Of a stretch of DNA of 64,000 bases, positions 52,227 through 61,779 are shown one piece after another (the first letter of the stretch is position 1; each line of letters opens with the position of its first letter). The notes under the pieces were generated by a model that was not told the DNA's origin, ran no database searches, and worked only from the letters and a program-made list of their open reading frames with translations. Made by a program: the position numbers and the translations under genes. This DNA comes from CBFHMJ01 sp965656875 (GTDB lineage: Bacteria; Pseudomonadota; Gammaproteobacteria; Enterobacterales; Alteromonadaceae): NCBI GenBank assembly GCA_965656875.1, contig CBFHMJ010000027.1, positions 186,001 through 250,000 on the forward strand, read 5' to 3'.

Positions 52227-54149
52227 TTATTTAATGATTGGCTTACGAGATTTAATATCTTCCGCAAGCATTGAAATGAATGCATCGACATCCATTTTTC
52301 CTAAATCTTCACCTTTTCTGGTACGAACAGCAATCTGATTACTTTCTACTTCCTGATCACCGACTACCAATAAATAAGGAACACGCTTTAATGTGTGCTC
52401 GCGGATTTTAAAGCCTATCTTCTCATTTCTCAAGTCTGAACTGACTCTAATTCCGCTTTCCTTCATCTTTTTCACGACGTCGGAAACATATTCAGCCTGA
52501 TTATCGGTAATATTCATTACAACGACCTGTTTTGGTGCTAACCAAAGCGGGAATTGTCCTGCATATTCTTCAATCAGAATACCGATGAAACGTTCCAGTG
52601 AACCTAAAATAGCCCGGTGAATCATTACTGGCAATTTACGTTCGTTATTTTCAGCAACATAGCTTGCACCTAAACGCTCAGGTAACGCAAAGTCCAACTG
52701 AACCGTACCACACTGCCACGCACGACCAATCGTGTCATGTAGCGTGAATTCAATCTTAGGACCATAGAACGCACCTTCACCCGGCAGGTAGCTAAACTCG
52801 ATGTCGTTGGCTTTAAGCGCCTCTGCAAGGCCAGTTTCAGCCTTTTCCCACATCTCATCAGTACCAATGCTCTTTTCCGGACGCGTCGATAGTTTTACCG
52901 CAATATCTTCAAAACCAAATGTTTGATAAATATCGTAAACCATCTTGATACATGCGCTTACTTCTTCCTGCACCTGATCTTCAGAACAGAAAACATGAGC
53001 ATCATCTTGCGTGAAACCTCGAACACGCATCAAGCCGTGTAACGCACCTGATGGTTCATTACGGTGACAACAACCAAACTCTGCCATGCGAAGTGGTAAA
53101 TCACGGTATGATTTTAGTCCCTGATTGAAAATCTGAACATGTCCCGGGCAGTTCATTGGTTTTACAGCATATTCACGGTTTTCAGAAGAAGTTGTGAACA
53201 TATTTTCTGCATATTTTTCCCAATGACCTGATTTTTCCCACAGACCACGGTCCATCATCATTGGACCTTTAACTTCCTGATAATCATATTCGTGTAATTT
53301 TTCACGAACAAACTTTTCAAGTTCCGTGTACAGCGTCCAACCATCGTTGTGCCAGAACACCATACCCGGTGCTTCTTCCTGGAAATGGAATAAGTCCAGC
53401 GACTTACCAATTTTACGGTGATCACGTTTTTCCGCTTCTTCCAGACGCGTTAACCACGCTTTAAGCTGTTTCTTATCAGCCCATGCCGTTCCGTAGATAC
53501 GTTGAAGCATTTTATTGTCTGAATTACCACGCCAGTATGCACCCGCAACCTTCATAATTTTGAAGTGTTGGCAGAAACGCATATTTGGAACGTGAGGACC
53601 ACGACACATATCAACGTATTCTTCGTGGTGATAAAGTCCCGGACGATCATCTTTATCGATGTTTTCATCCAGAATTTGCATTTTGTACATTTCGCCACGT
53701 TGTTCAAACGTGTCTCTTGCTTCCTGCCAGCTGACTTTTTTCTTTACAACATCATAGTTCGTTTTTGCCAGCTCTTTCATTCGTTTTTCAAGCTTTTCAA
53801 GATCTTGCTGAGTTAACGAATGTTCCATATCGATATCGTAATAAAAGCCATTATCGATAGTAGGACCGATCGCCATCTTCACGTCAGGCCATAATTGCTT
53901 GATTGCATGACCAATAAGGTGAGCACATGAGTGGCGAATGATTTCCAGCCCTTCTTCATTCTTTGGCGTAATGATTTCGACCTGAGCGTCGTCGGTTATT
54001 AAGTCACACGCATCAACTAATTCACCGTTGATTCGACCAGCTACCGTAGACTTGGCTAAACCAGGGCCAATATCTTGTGCCAGTTCAAGGATTGATACAG
54101 GGTTATCAAAGACGCGCTGACTACCGTCAGGCAGAGTTATTACAGGCAT
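52227..54149 (-). CDS. thrS: Threonyl-tRNA synthetase
   Basis: ThrRS charges tRNA-Thr. The 640-residue protein has the N-terminal TGS domain (MPVITLPDGSQRVF), the editing domain with HxxxH (HSCAHLIGHA), the class II catalytic core (MCRGPHVPN, PSGALHGLMRVRGFTQDD) and the C-terminal anticodon domain. The zinc ligands (MNCPGH, ...) are present. The open frame runs to 54191, but ATG 54149 has AAAGGA upstream and matches the family N terminus. It opens the thrS-infC-rpmI-rplT series. Confidence 0.98.
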   Translation of the reverse strand: MPVITLPDGSQRVFDNPVSILELAQDIGPGLAKSTVAGRINGELVDACDLITDDAQVEIITPKNEEGLEIIRHSCAHLIGHAIKQLWPDVKMAIGPTIDNGFYYDIDMEHSLTQQDLEKLEKRMKELAKTNYDVVKKKVSWQEARDTFEQRGEMYKMQILDENIDKDDRPGLYHHEEYVDMCRGPHVPNMRFCQHFKIMKVAGAYWRGNSDNKMLQRIYGTAWADKKQLKAWLTRLEEAEKRDHRKIGKSLDLFHFQEEAPGMVFWHNDGWTLYTELEKFVREKLHEYDYQEVKGPMMMDRGLWEKSGHWEKYAENMFTTSSENREYAVKPMNCPGHVQIFNQGLKSYRDLPLRMAEFGCCHRNEPSGALHGLMRVRGFTQDDAHVFCSEDQVQEEVSACIKMVYDIYQTFGFEDIAVKLSTRPEKSIGTDEMWEKAETGLAEALKANDIEFSYLPGEGAFYGPKIEFTLHDTIGRAWQCGTVQLDFALPERLGASYVAENNERKLPVMIHRAILGSLERFIGILIEEYAGQFPLWLAPKQVVVMNITDNQAEYVSDVVKKMKESGIRVSSDLRNEKIGFKIREHTLKRVPYLLVVGDQEVESNQIAVRTRKGEDLGKMDVDAFISMLAEDIKSRKPIIK

Positions 54150-54196
54150 GATTTTTCCTTTATTCCAGTGGTGGCACCTACCAAATGCCACATGAG

Positions 54197-54646
54197 TTAA
54201 TTATTTAAATAGCTCTCCAATTGACGAGCAAAGGTCAACAGACTCATGTTGCTCGCCAAAGGCGCTCTATTCTTATTTATTTTTTTACACATCACAAGGC
54301 AGAACAGCTGTTCAGTATGCTCTAAAGCCATTAAAACATCGTCAGACCCGTCTAAATGTTCATATTTCTTTCCGGAGTTCCGAGACTTAGCAAAAAACAG
54401 TTCACAATTTACCCGGTTGTATCGCCAGCTAAGCAGGATATAACCAAAAGGCATCATTCTGCGTGACAGTAAAAAATCTGTAACCAGTATGACGATTAAC
54501 ATGGCGAAATAAGATTTTGGGTATAACTTTAATAATAGATGCCGACCCGCAACACCTGTTCTTTCACGTTTACGATAACAATCTGGTGCATTGAGCGAGG
54601 CACCAGCCCATTTGACGGTAAGTAATGGAGTGAACAATGCCCGCAA
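54197..54646 (-). CDS. Doubtful small open frame upstream of thrS
   Basis: An open frame of 149 codons occupies the gap between thrS and the divergent fusion gene; I do not recognise it. One possible helix (about 46-62 of the longest version) and a Cys/Lys-rich C-terminal part are visible. The longest start is a TTG inside the neighbour's 5' end; an ATG at 54502 would give a 101-residue version. Neither has a clear ribosome-binding site, and the frame may be non-coding leader of thrS. I see no other gene in 54150-54636. Confidence 0.3.
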   Translation of the reverse strand: MRALFTPLLTVKWAGASLNAPDCYRKRERTGVAGRHLLLKLYPKSYFAMLIVILVTDFLLSRRMMPFGYILLSWRYNRVNCELFFAKSRNSGKKYEHLDGSDDVLMALEHTEQLFCLVMCKKINKNRAPLASNMSLLTFARQLESYLNN

Positions 54647-56157
54647 CCGAACTGATTTCCTATGCAGACCTGAACTGCCCTTTTTGCTTTGTTTTATTTC
54701 AACGGCTAACGACAGCAGAACAAGAGATTCCTGTTATCTGGCGACTCGTCGAACACGACCCAGGTATTGAACGTCAGCCCTTTTCGATAAAAAAGCAAAG
54801 TGAGTTATCTGAAGAAGTTTATCAGGCGAACCGGCTCGCACCGGATGTCCTTGTCTGTTTACCACAACGACGTCCCTGTACACGGTTAGCCAACGAGCTG
54901 TTTATCAAGACCCTGCTATATTTTCCTGAGAAAGCCAACGAGCTGTTAGCGACACTGTTTAAAGCCTTATGGTGGGACGGTATTGATATTTCACGGTTGG
55001 ATAATCTTCGGAACATCCTCGAGCCTTTAGAGGTTGGACATTTACTGGACATTCCTTGTGATCCGGATGTTCAAAACCGCAAACATGAATGGCAACTTTC
55101 CTGGGAACTGTCATCAAATAAAGACCTGTTACCCGTCCTGCAGTTTCAGGATGGTAAATCACTTAACGGATTACCTGAACCGTCTGAACTTTCGGCTTTC
55201 CTGAGTCAACAAGAGATTACGCTGTCTTATCCCGGGCATTGTGATGCAAAACCTAAAGCTGACATTTTAATTCTCGGTGAGAATGATGCGATATGGCCAT
55301 TTGTAAGTGCTATTCGTGGTCAATACAACATGCGCGTTGTCGACAGTTTCACGGCATTGCATCAGTACGTCGATACAACCCGAAGCCCTGCTGCCATTTT
55401 ACTGGATGGCGATCAACTCACGGAGTCACTGAAAGATATTTGTTGCCTTATTCAACAATGCTGGCCGATCACGCCGCCCGCCATCTTTGTAGTAATGGAT
55501 GACATAACTGAAGAACAGCAAATAGCAGCATGGCGTTGTGGCATGACTGACTTAATATCTCACCGCTATACTCCCGCCCTGTTTAAAGAAAAATTCGCTG
55601 CACTGGTCAATCTGAAACAAGATCATGATTACCTGCAACAAGCCGCATGGTCAGATTCTGTCACCGGGCTGGGCAACCAGAAAAAACTGTATAAAACACT
55701 ATCAAAAGAATGGCGAAGAGATTCACGCATTCAAACACCGGTTTCACTGTTAATCATCAATCTGGATTTTTTCCGGGACGTTATCAACCGCGACCAGAGC
55801 AAAGCGGACAAAATGATTCAACAAGTTGCTGAGAAACTGAATGACAGTATTAGCAGAGCTTGTGACAAAGTCTGCCGATTTAATGACGATACGTTTGCCA
55901 TGGTGTTGCCCAACACTGATCATAAAGGTGCATGTCACCTTGCCGAACAAGTGCGCGAAGGCGTAGAAGCATTACAAATAGATTGTCCAACTTCTGAAGT
56001 CTGTGCGCATCTAACCGTAAGCGTCGGCGTCGCCACCATGGTTCCAGACCTTGAAAATCAGTTTCAGTCGTTGATCGACAGTGCCAGGGAACGCCAACAG
56101 CTGGCAACCTCAACATCTCGTAATCGTGTTTATCACGAAACCAGTATGTTGCGATAA
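54637..56157 (+). CDS. Fusion of a DsbA-like thioredoxin domain, degenerate receiver and degenerate GGDEF domain
   Basis: The 506-residue protein has an N-terminal DsbA/HCCA isomerase-like domain (about 1-205) with the active-site motif C14-P-F-C17. A receiver-like stretch (about 208-325) has lost clear key residues, keeping one strand-end Asp in AILLDGD but no usual Lys. A GGDEF-family domain (about 335-500) carries N-D-D-T-F where active enzymes have GG(D/E)EF, so it probably cannot make c-di-GMP. It has no signal peptide or membrane helix and should be cytoplasmic. It may read a redox or small-molecule state and bind c-di-GMP or GTP, or be a pseudo-enzyme scaffold (inference). It stands alone between thrS and mfd. 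Confidence 0.8.
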   Translation: MPATELISYADLNCPFCFVLFQRLTTAEQEIPVIWRLVEHDPGIERQPFSIKKQSELSEEVYQANRLAPDVLVCLPQRRPCTRLANELFIKTLLYFPEKANELLATLFKALWWDGIDISRLDNLRNILEPLEVGHLLDIPCDPDVQNRKHEWQLSWELSSNKDLLPVLQFQDGKSLNGLPEPSELSAFLSQQEITLSYPGHCDAKPKADILILGENDAIWPFVSAIRGQYNMRVVDSFTALHQYVDTTRSPAAILLDGDQLTESLKDICCLIQQCWPITPPAIFVVMDDITEEQQIAAWRCGMTDLISHRYTPALFKEKFAALVNLKQDHDYLQQAAWSDSVTGLGNQKKLYKTLSKEWRRDSRIQTPVSLLIINLDFFRDVINRDQSKADKMIQQVAEKLNDSISRACDKVCRFNDDTFAMVLPNTDHKGACHLAEQVREGVEALQIDCPTSEVCAHLTVSVGVATMVPDLENQFQSLIDSARERQQLATSTSRNRVYHETSMLR

Positions 56158-56300
56158 CCTTCTTATGTTCCAGTATCATTAATACATATTGATTGATGAT
56201 ACTGGATATTTTCCCACCTTAAATCATTGCAGCGCCACAATAAATCGCTAGAATAACGGCCCTGTATTTTTAATTAAAACGCATTGTTTCAGGGTCCACG

Positions 56301-59300
56301 TTGAACATTCTTCCAGCTGCATCACTTCCGACATCTCATGCTACTAAACATCATTGGGGCCAACTCGTTGGCAGTGCTTTATCTCTGGCGATTACCCAGG
56401 CGGCTCAGCAACATAGTGGTCCGGTATTACTGGCAACCGAAGACACGCCAACCGCTCTCAAATTAGAAGCCGAACTGAAATCCTTTTGTGATGCCCTGAA
56501 GCTACCCGTTTTAACCTTCCCTGACTGGGAAACGCTGCCCTGGGACTGGTTCTCACCGCATCAGGATATTATTTCTCAGCGGCTACAAACTATGTATCAG
56601 CTTACCAGCCTGAAAAAAGGCATCGTGATTGTGCCCGTCAATACCCTGATGACACGCACCGCACCAGTAAGCTATATCAAAGGTCACACTTTAATCATTA
56701 AAACGGGCGACAGGCTCGACTTACATCAAATGCGTCAACAGCTGGAAAAAGCCGGATATAACGCCGTTAGTCAGGTGATGGAGCATGGTGAGTTTTCAGC
56801 CCGAGGGTCATTGCTGGATTTATTTCCAATGGGTACCAGTCAACCGTTCAGACTGGACTTCTTCGATGATGAAATTGACTCCATTAAGTTGTTTGATCCT
56901 GAGACTCAACGCTCTGACCAGGCAGTCAAGCACATCAACCTCCTTCCAGCTCATGAATTTCCAACCGATGAACCGGCCATTGAGCGATTCAGAAAAAACT
57001 ATCGTGATAAGTTCAACAGTAGCGTACAAAAAGAATCGGTCTATCATCAGGTCAGTCACGGTATTTTCCCGGCAGGTATCGAATACTATCTGCCTCTGTT
57101 CCATGAAGAAACGGGCACCCTGCTCGACTTTTTTCCGGAAAATACGCTCTTTATTACGTTTGGTAATCTCCACAACAGCGCGGATTTATTCTGGAAAGAT
57201 GTCGTTGCGCGTCACGAGAATCGGAATGTTGATCCACTCAGACCACTGATCAACCCGGTTGATATGTACTTACCAGTTGAAGAATTATTCAGCCAAATAA
57301 AACAACGCCCACAACTGGCGGTTCATCAACAGGCCATTGCTGACCAATTAAATCAACAAAACGCAATTGACTGGCCTGTTACTCAATTGCCTGATATCAC
57401 GATCAATCACCAGTTAAAATCGCCGTTTGCCGCCTTAAGTGATTACATTGCACAGGCTAAAAAACGTCATCATCGTGTGTTATTCAGTGTGGAGTCAGAA
57501 GGCAGGCTCGAAAACCTCACTGAGCTGCTAAAACGCCCTGGCATCAAGCTTAAAGTCGTTAAAAACACCGAAGCTTTCCTGACATCAGGTCTTGATGTTG
57601 CCATCACAATCAGTCAGGCAGAACAAAGTTTTGTATATCAGGACGAACATCACTCTTTCTCTTTTATCACTGAAGTTCAGTTACTCGGTCATCGTGTCGC
57701 GCAGCGCCGTAAGCGTAAAAAAGACAAAGATATTTCACCGGATGCCATCGTAAAAAACCTGATGGAACTGACGCCAGGCCAGCCTGTTGTCCATATTGAT
57801 CACGGTGTTGGCCGTTATCAGGGATTACAAACGCTGGATATTGGCGGCATGACCGCAGAATTTTTAACGTTGATCTATGCCGACGACGCCAAGCTCTATG
57901 TGCCAGTCAGCTCATTGCATCTGATTAGTCGTTATACCGGCGCAGATGCAGAACATGCGCCGCTGAATAAACTTGGTTCTGAAGCCTGGGAAAAAGCCAA
58001 ACGAAAAGCGGCTGAGAAGATTCGAGATGTCGCCGCTGAATTACTGGATATCTACGCCAGCAGAGCCGCAAAGAAAGGTTATCAGTACGATTTCACGCAA
58101 GATGATTATCTTAAGTTCTGCAGTGGCTTCCCATTTGAAACAACCCACGACCAACAAACTGCGATTGATTCTGTGCTGGAAGATATGCGCAGCGATCAGC
58201 CAATGGACCGTCTGGTTTGTGGTGATGTTGGTTTTGGTAAAACAGAAGTTGCCATGCGTGCAGCATTTACGGCTGTTAACGATGGTAAGCAAGTAGCCGT
58301 ATTAGTACCCACCACTCTGCTGGCACAACAACACTTTGAAAACTTCCAGGACCGATTTGCCAGCTGGCCAGTCAAAATCGCACTGTTAAGTCGATTTAAA
58401 ACCGCCAAAGAACAAAAAGAAGCCATCAAGGAATTAGAGGAAGGTAAAGTTGATATTGTCATCGGCACCCACAAACTGCTGAATGCCGATGTTAAGTATC
58501 AGGATCTGGGCCTGCTCGTAGTTGATGAAGAACACCGATTTGGCGTTCGTCAAAAAGAAAAAATAAAGGCACTCCGGGCAAATGTCGACATCCTCACACT
58601 GACAGCAACTCCGATTCCAAGAACGCTTAACATGGCGATGAGTGGCATGCGTGATTTATCGGTCATTGCGACGGCACCGGCGAGACGTCTTGCGATTAAA
58701 ACCTTCGTTAGACAATACGACGACGCTATCGTCAAGGAAGCCGTATTGCGTGAGATCAAACGGGGTGGACAAGTTTACTTCCTGCACAACAATGTAGAAA
58801 CCATTAACAAAACAGCGGAACATTTGGAAGCACTCATTCCGGAAGCCAATATTGTTGTTGCTCATGGTCAGATGCGTGAACGTGAACTGGAACAAATCAT
58901 GTCCGACTTCTACCATCAACGTTTCAATGTATTGGTATGCACGACCATCATCGAAACTGGTATCGATGTTCCAAGTGCTAATACCATTATTATGGATCGG
59001 GCCGATCATCTCGGTCTGGCACAGCTACATCAGTTACGAGGCCGGGTTGGTCGTTCTCATCACCAGGCCTATGCTTACATGCTCACACCTCACAAAAAAC
59101 TCATGACCAAAGACGCCGTTAAACGTCTGGAAGCTATTGAGAATCTGGAAGATTTAGGCAGCGGCTTTATGTTGGCTACTCACGATCTGGAAATACGTGG
59201 TGCCGGTGAGTTACTGGGTGATGAACAAAGCGGACAAATCACATCGGTCGGCTTCTCGTTATATATGGATATGTTGGATGAAGCCGTCAAAGCATTGAAA

Positions 59301-59786
59301 GAAGGTAAAGAGCCTTCATTAGACCGCCTGTTAAAAGAACAAACCGAAGTCGAATTACGACTTCCTGCGTTGCTACCCGACGACTATATTACGGATATCA
59401 ATCACCGCCTGGCATTTTACAAACGAATTGCGTCACTGGATGATGAGCGTGAAATGGATGAAATTCGCATTGAACTCATCGACCGTTTTGGCTTACTACC
59501 CGATGCAACAAAGAACCTGTTTACCCTGCAACAATTAAAAATTGCAGCAAACGAGATTGGTATCAAGAAGATTGAGCTGGGGCCAAAAGGCGGCTATGTT
59601 CAATTCCGACCTAACACAAAAGTCAGTCCGGTGTTCATTGTTTCTCTGGTGCAGGTTCAACCAACAATGTATCGCATGGAAGGCGCTGATAAACTTAAAA
59701 TAAGCCTGGATTTAACTGACGTAAAAGACCGGATCAAGTATGCTTCTTCATTAGTTAATGATTTCCGGGAAAAAGCAGAACAGTGA
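56301..59786 (+). CDS. mfd: Transcription-repair coupling factor
   Basis: Mfd removes RNA polymerase stalled at DNA damage and recruits UvrA. The 1161-residue protein shows the UvrB-like N-terminal part, the RNA polymerase-interaction domain (VVHIDHGVGRYQGL), helicase motifs GDVGFGKTEVAMRAAF and VVDEEHRFG, LTATPIPRTL, QLRGRVGRSHHQAYAY, and the C-terminal TRCF domain (LRLPALLPDDYI). The start is TTG at 56301 with AGGG ahead of it; the following residues fit the family N terminus. Its stop overlaps csiV by four bases. Confidence 0.97.
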   Translation: MNILPAASLPTSHATKHHWGQLVGSALSLAITQAAQQHSGPVLLATEDTPTALKLEAELKSFCDALKLPVLTFPDWETLPWDWFSPHQDIISQRLQTMYQLTSLKKGIVIVPVNTLMTRTAPVSYIKGHTLIIKTGDRLDLHQMRQQLEKAGYNAVSQVMEHGEFSARGSLLDLFPMGTSQPFRLDFFDDEIDSIKLFDPETQRSDQAVKHINLLPAHEFPTDEPAIERFRKNYRDKFNSSVQKESVYHQVSHGIFPAGIEYYLPLFHEETGTLLDFFPENTLFITFGNLHNSADLFWKDVVARHENRNVDPLRPLINPVDMYLPVEELFSQIKQRPQLAVHQQAIADQLNQQNAIDWPVTQLPDITINHQLKSPFAALSDYIAQAKKRHHRVLFSVESEGRLENLTELLKRPGIKLKVVKNTEAFLTSGLDVAITISQAEQSFVYQDEHHSFSFITEVQLLGHRVAQRRKRKKDKDISPDAIVKNLMELTPGQPVVHIDHGVGRYQGLQTLDIGGMTAEFLTLIYADDAKLYVPVSSLHLISRYTGADAEHAPLNKLGSEAWEKAKRKAAEKIRDVAAELLDIYASRAAKKGYQYDFTQDDYLKFCSGFPFETTHDQQTAIDSVLEDMRSDQPMDRLVCGDVGFGKTEVAMRAAFTAVNDGKQVAVLVPTTLLAQQHFENFQDRFASWPVKIALLSRFKTAKEQKEAIKELEEGKVDIVIGTHKLLNADVKYQDLGLLVVDEEHRFGVRQKEKIKALRANVDILTLTATPIPRTLNMAMSGMRDLSVIATAPARRLAIKTFVRQYDDAIVKEAVLREIKRGGQVYFLHNNVETINKTAEHLEALIPEANIVVAHGQMRERELEQIMSDFYHQRFNVLVCTTIIETGIDVPSANTIIMDRADHLGLAQLHQLRGRVGRSHHQAYAYMLTPHKKLMTKDAVKRLEAIENLEDLGSGFMLATHDLEIRGAGELLGDEQSGQITSVGFSLYMDMLDEAVKALKEGKEPSLDRLLKEQTEVELRLPALLPDDYITDINHRLAFYKRIASLDDEREMDEIRIELIDRFGLLPDATKNLFTLQQLKIAANEIGIKKIELGPKGGYVQFRPNTKVSPVFIVSLVQVQPTMYRMEGADKLKISLDLTDVKDRIKYASSLVNDFREKAEQ

Positions 59787-61096
59787 GTATTAAATTCTTC
59801 ATGCCGTCTCAATACCTGAAATCACAGGCTTATCGCCTGAGTACACGTTTTTTCAGCATTTTACTGCTTGGATTAGGCACAGTAACCAGTCTTTCCACAT
59901 ACGCCGACGATAAACCATTACGCTGGTTTGAAGTCGAAGTGATTCTGTTCACCCGGAATATCGATCCGTCCTCCATCAAAGAACAATTTCCTCTGGTGCC
60001 AACACCAATTTACCATTCCAGGCCGAGGGATTTATTGACGCGTTTCCATTACCCAAATATAGCCAGCTATATAAACCAGTTACCGGCCTGTCATCCCTGG
60101 ATTGATGAAACACCAGTTCAGGAAGATGCAATTCCCATGTTGTTTCCTCGAGTTGCCGCACAACGAACAACAACGCCCTCCCCCTGGCACTCTGATTATG
60201 AACAAACTCGACGAAATACGATCTTTTGTCGGGAAGACGAAGAATTCGATCCACTAACACGTATGAATCGTTTTTTGCCCGATGAGTCAGCGATCGACTT
60301 TGAACATTTTGATTATGAAGAGTTACCGCGCCGTGTTAACTGGCCTGAAGGCGATGATTCGGTCGTACATCTGCTCAGCAGTGACAGTCTTAAACTCAAT
60401 GATGCATATAAAACGTTACGCAATACCCGAGACTACCGTCCGATTTTACACGTCGGCTGGCGTCAGCCCGGGCTGATTGAACGTTACGCCCGACCGACTC
60501 GCCTATACGCCGGTAAAAATTACACCAATATCTTTGATTTCTACGGCTACCCTGTTGAACCGAGCCATTTACTGCCATCAGTTGATGACACATCTGCTGA
60601 AACGGGAAGCCAGCTAACCGGAGTCCCCCAGGAAAATGCATCATCAGACCCGGTACAGAACAACATTTTGCAGTTACTGGAACAATTAGAACAAGGTGCT
60701 GTAATAACGAATAATCGTCTGACAGCCGTTGAAAAGCCAGATAACAAAGATAAAGCAAAGTTACCGGATAAAATCTGGGAGATAGACGGACTGTTTAAAA
60801 TTTTCATGCGGGGACGCTATCTGAATATTGCAGCAGAGTTTAATGTACGTGTGCCTGGGCAATCTCCTGAAGCCATTTCATTTAGCCAGCTACAAAGTTC
60901 TGAACAAGCTCAGTTTTCAACTCAGGAGCTGTTACCCTCGCTTGATGGCAATAACAACCAGCAAGATGAGTTAGCAAATTCCTTTTTATACACCTACAAC
61001 TTTAAACAAACACGACGAGTTATCACCAAAGAAACTCATTATTTTGACCACCCGTTTATGGGCATGATCGTGCAAACAAGGCGGTACAAATGGTAA
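59783..61096 (+). CDS. csiV: CsiV-family periplasmic protein
   Basis: The 437-residue protein has a signal peptide (helix about 22-38, cleavage near YADD) and RWFEVEVILFTRN, the hallmark start of the CsiV family, named for a role in activating CsrB-type small RNAs through the CsrA/BarA-UvrY pathway. The rest is a beta-rich periplasmic domain ending with FDHPFMGMIVQTRRYKW. GTG 59783 overlaps the mfd stop; the mfd-csiV order is common in relatives. It overlaps the next gene by seven bases. Function here is taken from the family, not from sequence. Confidence 0.85.
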   Translation: MSIKFFMPSQYLKSQAYRLSTRFFSILLLGLGTVTSLSTYADDKPLRWFEVEVILFTRNIDPSSIKEQFPLVPTPIYHSRPRDLLTRFHYPNIASYINQLPACHPWIDETPVQEDAIPMLFPRVAAQRTTTPSPWHSDYEQTRRNTIFCREDEEFDPLTRMNRFLPDESAIDFEHFDYEELPRRVNWPEGDDSVVHLLSSDSLKLNDAYKTLRNTRDYRPILHVGWRQPGLIERYARPTRLYAGKNYTNIFDFYGYPVEPSHLLPSVDDTSAETGSQLTGVPQENASSDPVQNNILQLLEQLEQGAVITNNRLTAVEKPDNKDKAKLPDKIWEIDGLFKIFMRGRYLNIAAEFNVRVPGQSPEAISFSQLQSSEQAQFSTQELLPSLDGNNNQQDELANSFLYTYNFKQTRRVITKETHYFDHPFMGMIVQTRRYKW

Positions 61097-61632
61097 AAGT
61101 TTACACAAAGCAAGGTGACCAGGGTAAAACTCAAATTTACACCGATGATTTACATCGAGTCGATAAAGACAGTGCCGAATGTCACTTATATGGAACACTT
61201 GATGAATTAAACAGCTATGTTGGTTTATTAATTGCTGAACGTCCGGCGGTTGATCATGTACTCTTCTCGACATGTTTTGATGAAAAACTTGAAGCCATTC
61301 AGCAGCAATTATTTAAGATTGGTTTTGCTGTTTCTGACCATGCACAGGTAGAGAGCGGCGCAACAGAACAACTTGAATCACTCATCGATCAGATGGGGGA
61401 AATTATTCCACCTCAAACCTCATTTATCTTACCCGGTGGACACAAAGCTGCCAGTGTTGCACACGTCTGTCGCACCATTGCTCGTCGCGCTGAAAGAAAC
61501 ATGGTTACTGTACTTAAAACTGCCAGTGTCAAAGCCGAAATATTACAATATATCAACAGGTTATCCGATTATTTTTTTGTTCTGGCTCGCTTTATCAACC
61601 ACCTGACTAAACATCCTGAAGTAAAAGTTTAA
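61090..61632 (+). CDS. PduO-type ATP:cob(I)alamin adenosyltransferase
   Basis: This enzyme attaches the adenosyl group to cob(I)alamin. The 180 residues open with VKVYTKQGDQGKTQIYTDD, contain LYGTLDELNSYVGL, and end with the helices RTIARRAERNMV and INRLSDYFFVLARF, which hold the ATP- and cobalamin-binding residues (Arg-rich RRAERN). It is the size of the usual PduO/CobO-unrelated family (MMAB-like). The start lies inside csiV, so they are coupled. No cobalamin-using gene is seen nearby. Confidence 0.92.
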   Translation: MVKVYTKQGDQGKTQIYTDDLHRVDKDSAECHLYGTLDELNSYVGLLIAERPAVDHVLFSTCFDEKLEAIQQQLFKIGFAVSDHAQVESGATEQLESLIDQMGEIIPPQTSFILPGGHKAASVAHVCRTIARRAERNMVTVLKTASVKAEILQYINRLSDYFFVLARFINHLTKHPEVKV

Positions 61633-61755
61633 TCCTACTTTTCCAACCACCGGCTGCCTGGTCAGTCGGTCAATTTCTTGTTCGATCCGGTTCCCACGTC
61701 CAGCAAAATTTGATTTTACTTCCCGCCACGCATTTTGTAATGTGTACCGAATAAA

Positions 61756-61761
61756 TATAAT
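61756..61761 (+). promoter_or_regulatory. Possible -10 element before the terminal fusion gene
   Basis: TATAAT stands 19 bases before ATG 61780. The only -35-like hexamer (TTGTAA, 61735) is 15 bases away, too close. It is listed because there is no other candidate in the gap. Confidence 0.3.
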
Positions 61762-61779
61762 CCAGTCTGTCTCTTCTTT

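Noticed and set aside
54246..54443. 65-codon plus-strand open frame before the DsbA-GGDEF gene
   Set aside because: It is opposite another doubtful frame, lacks an RBS and has no family resemblance.
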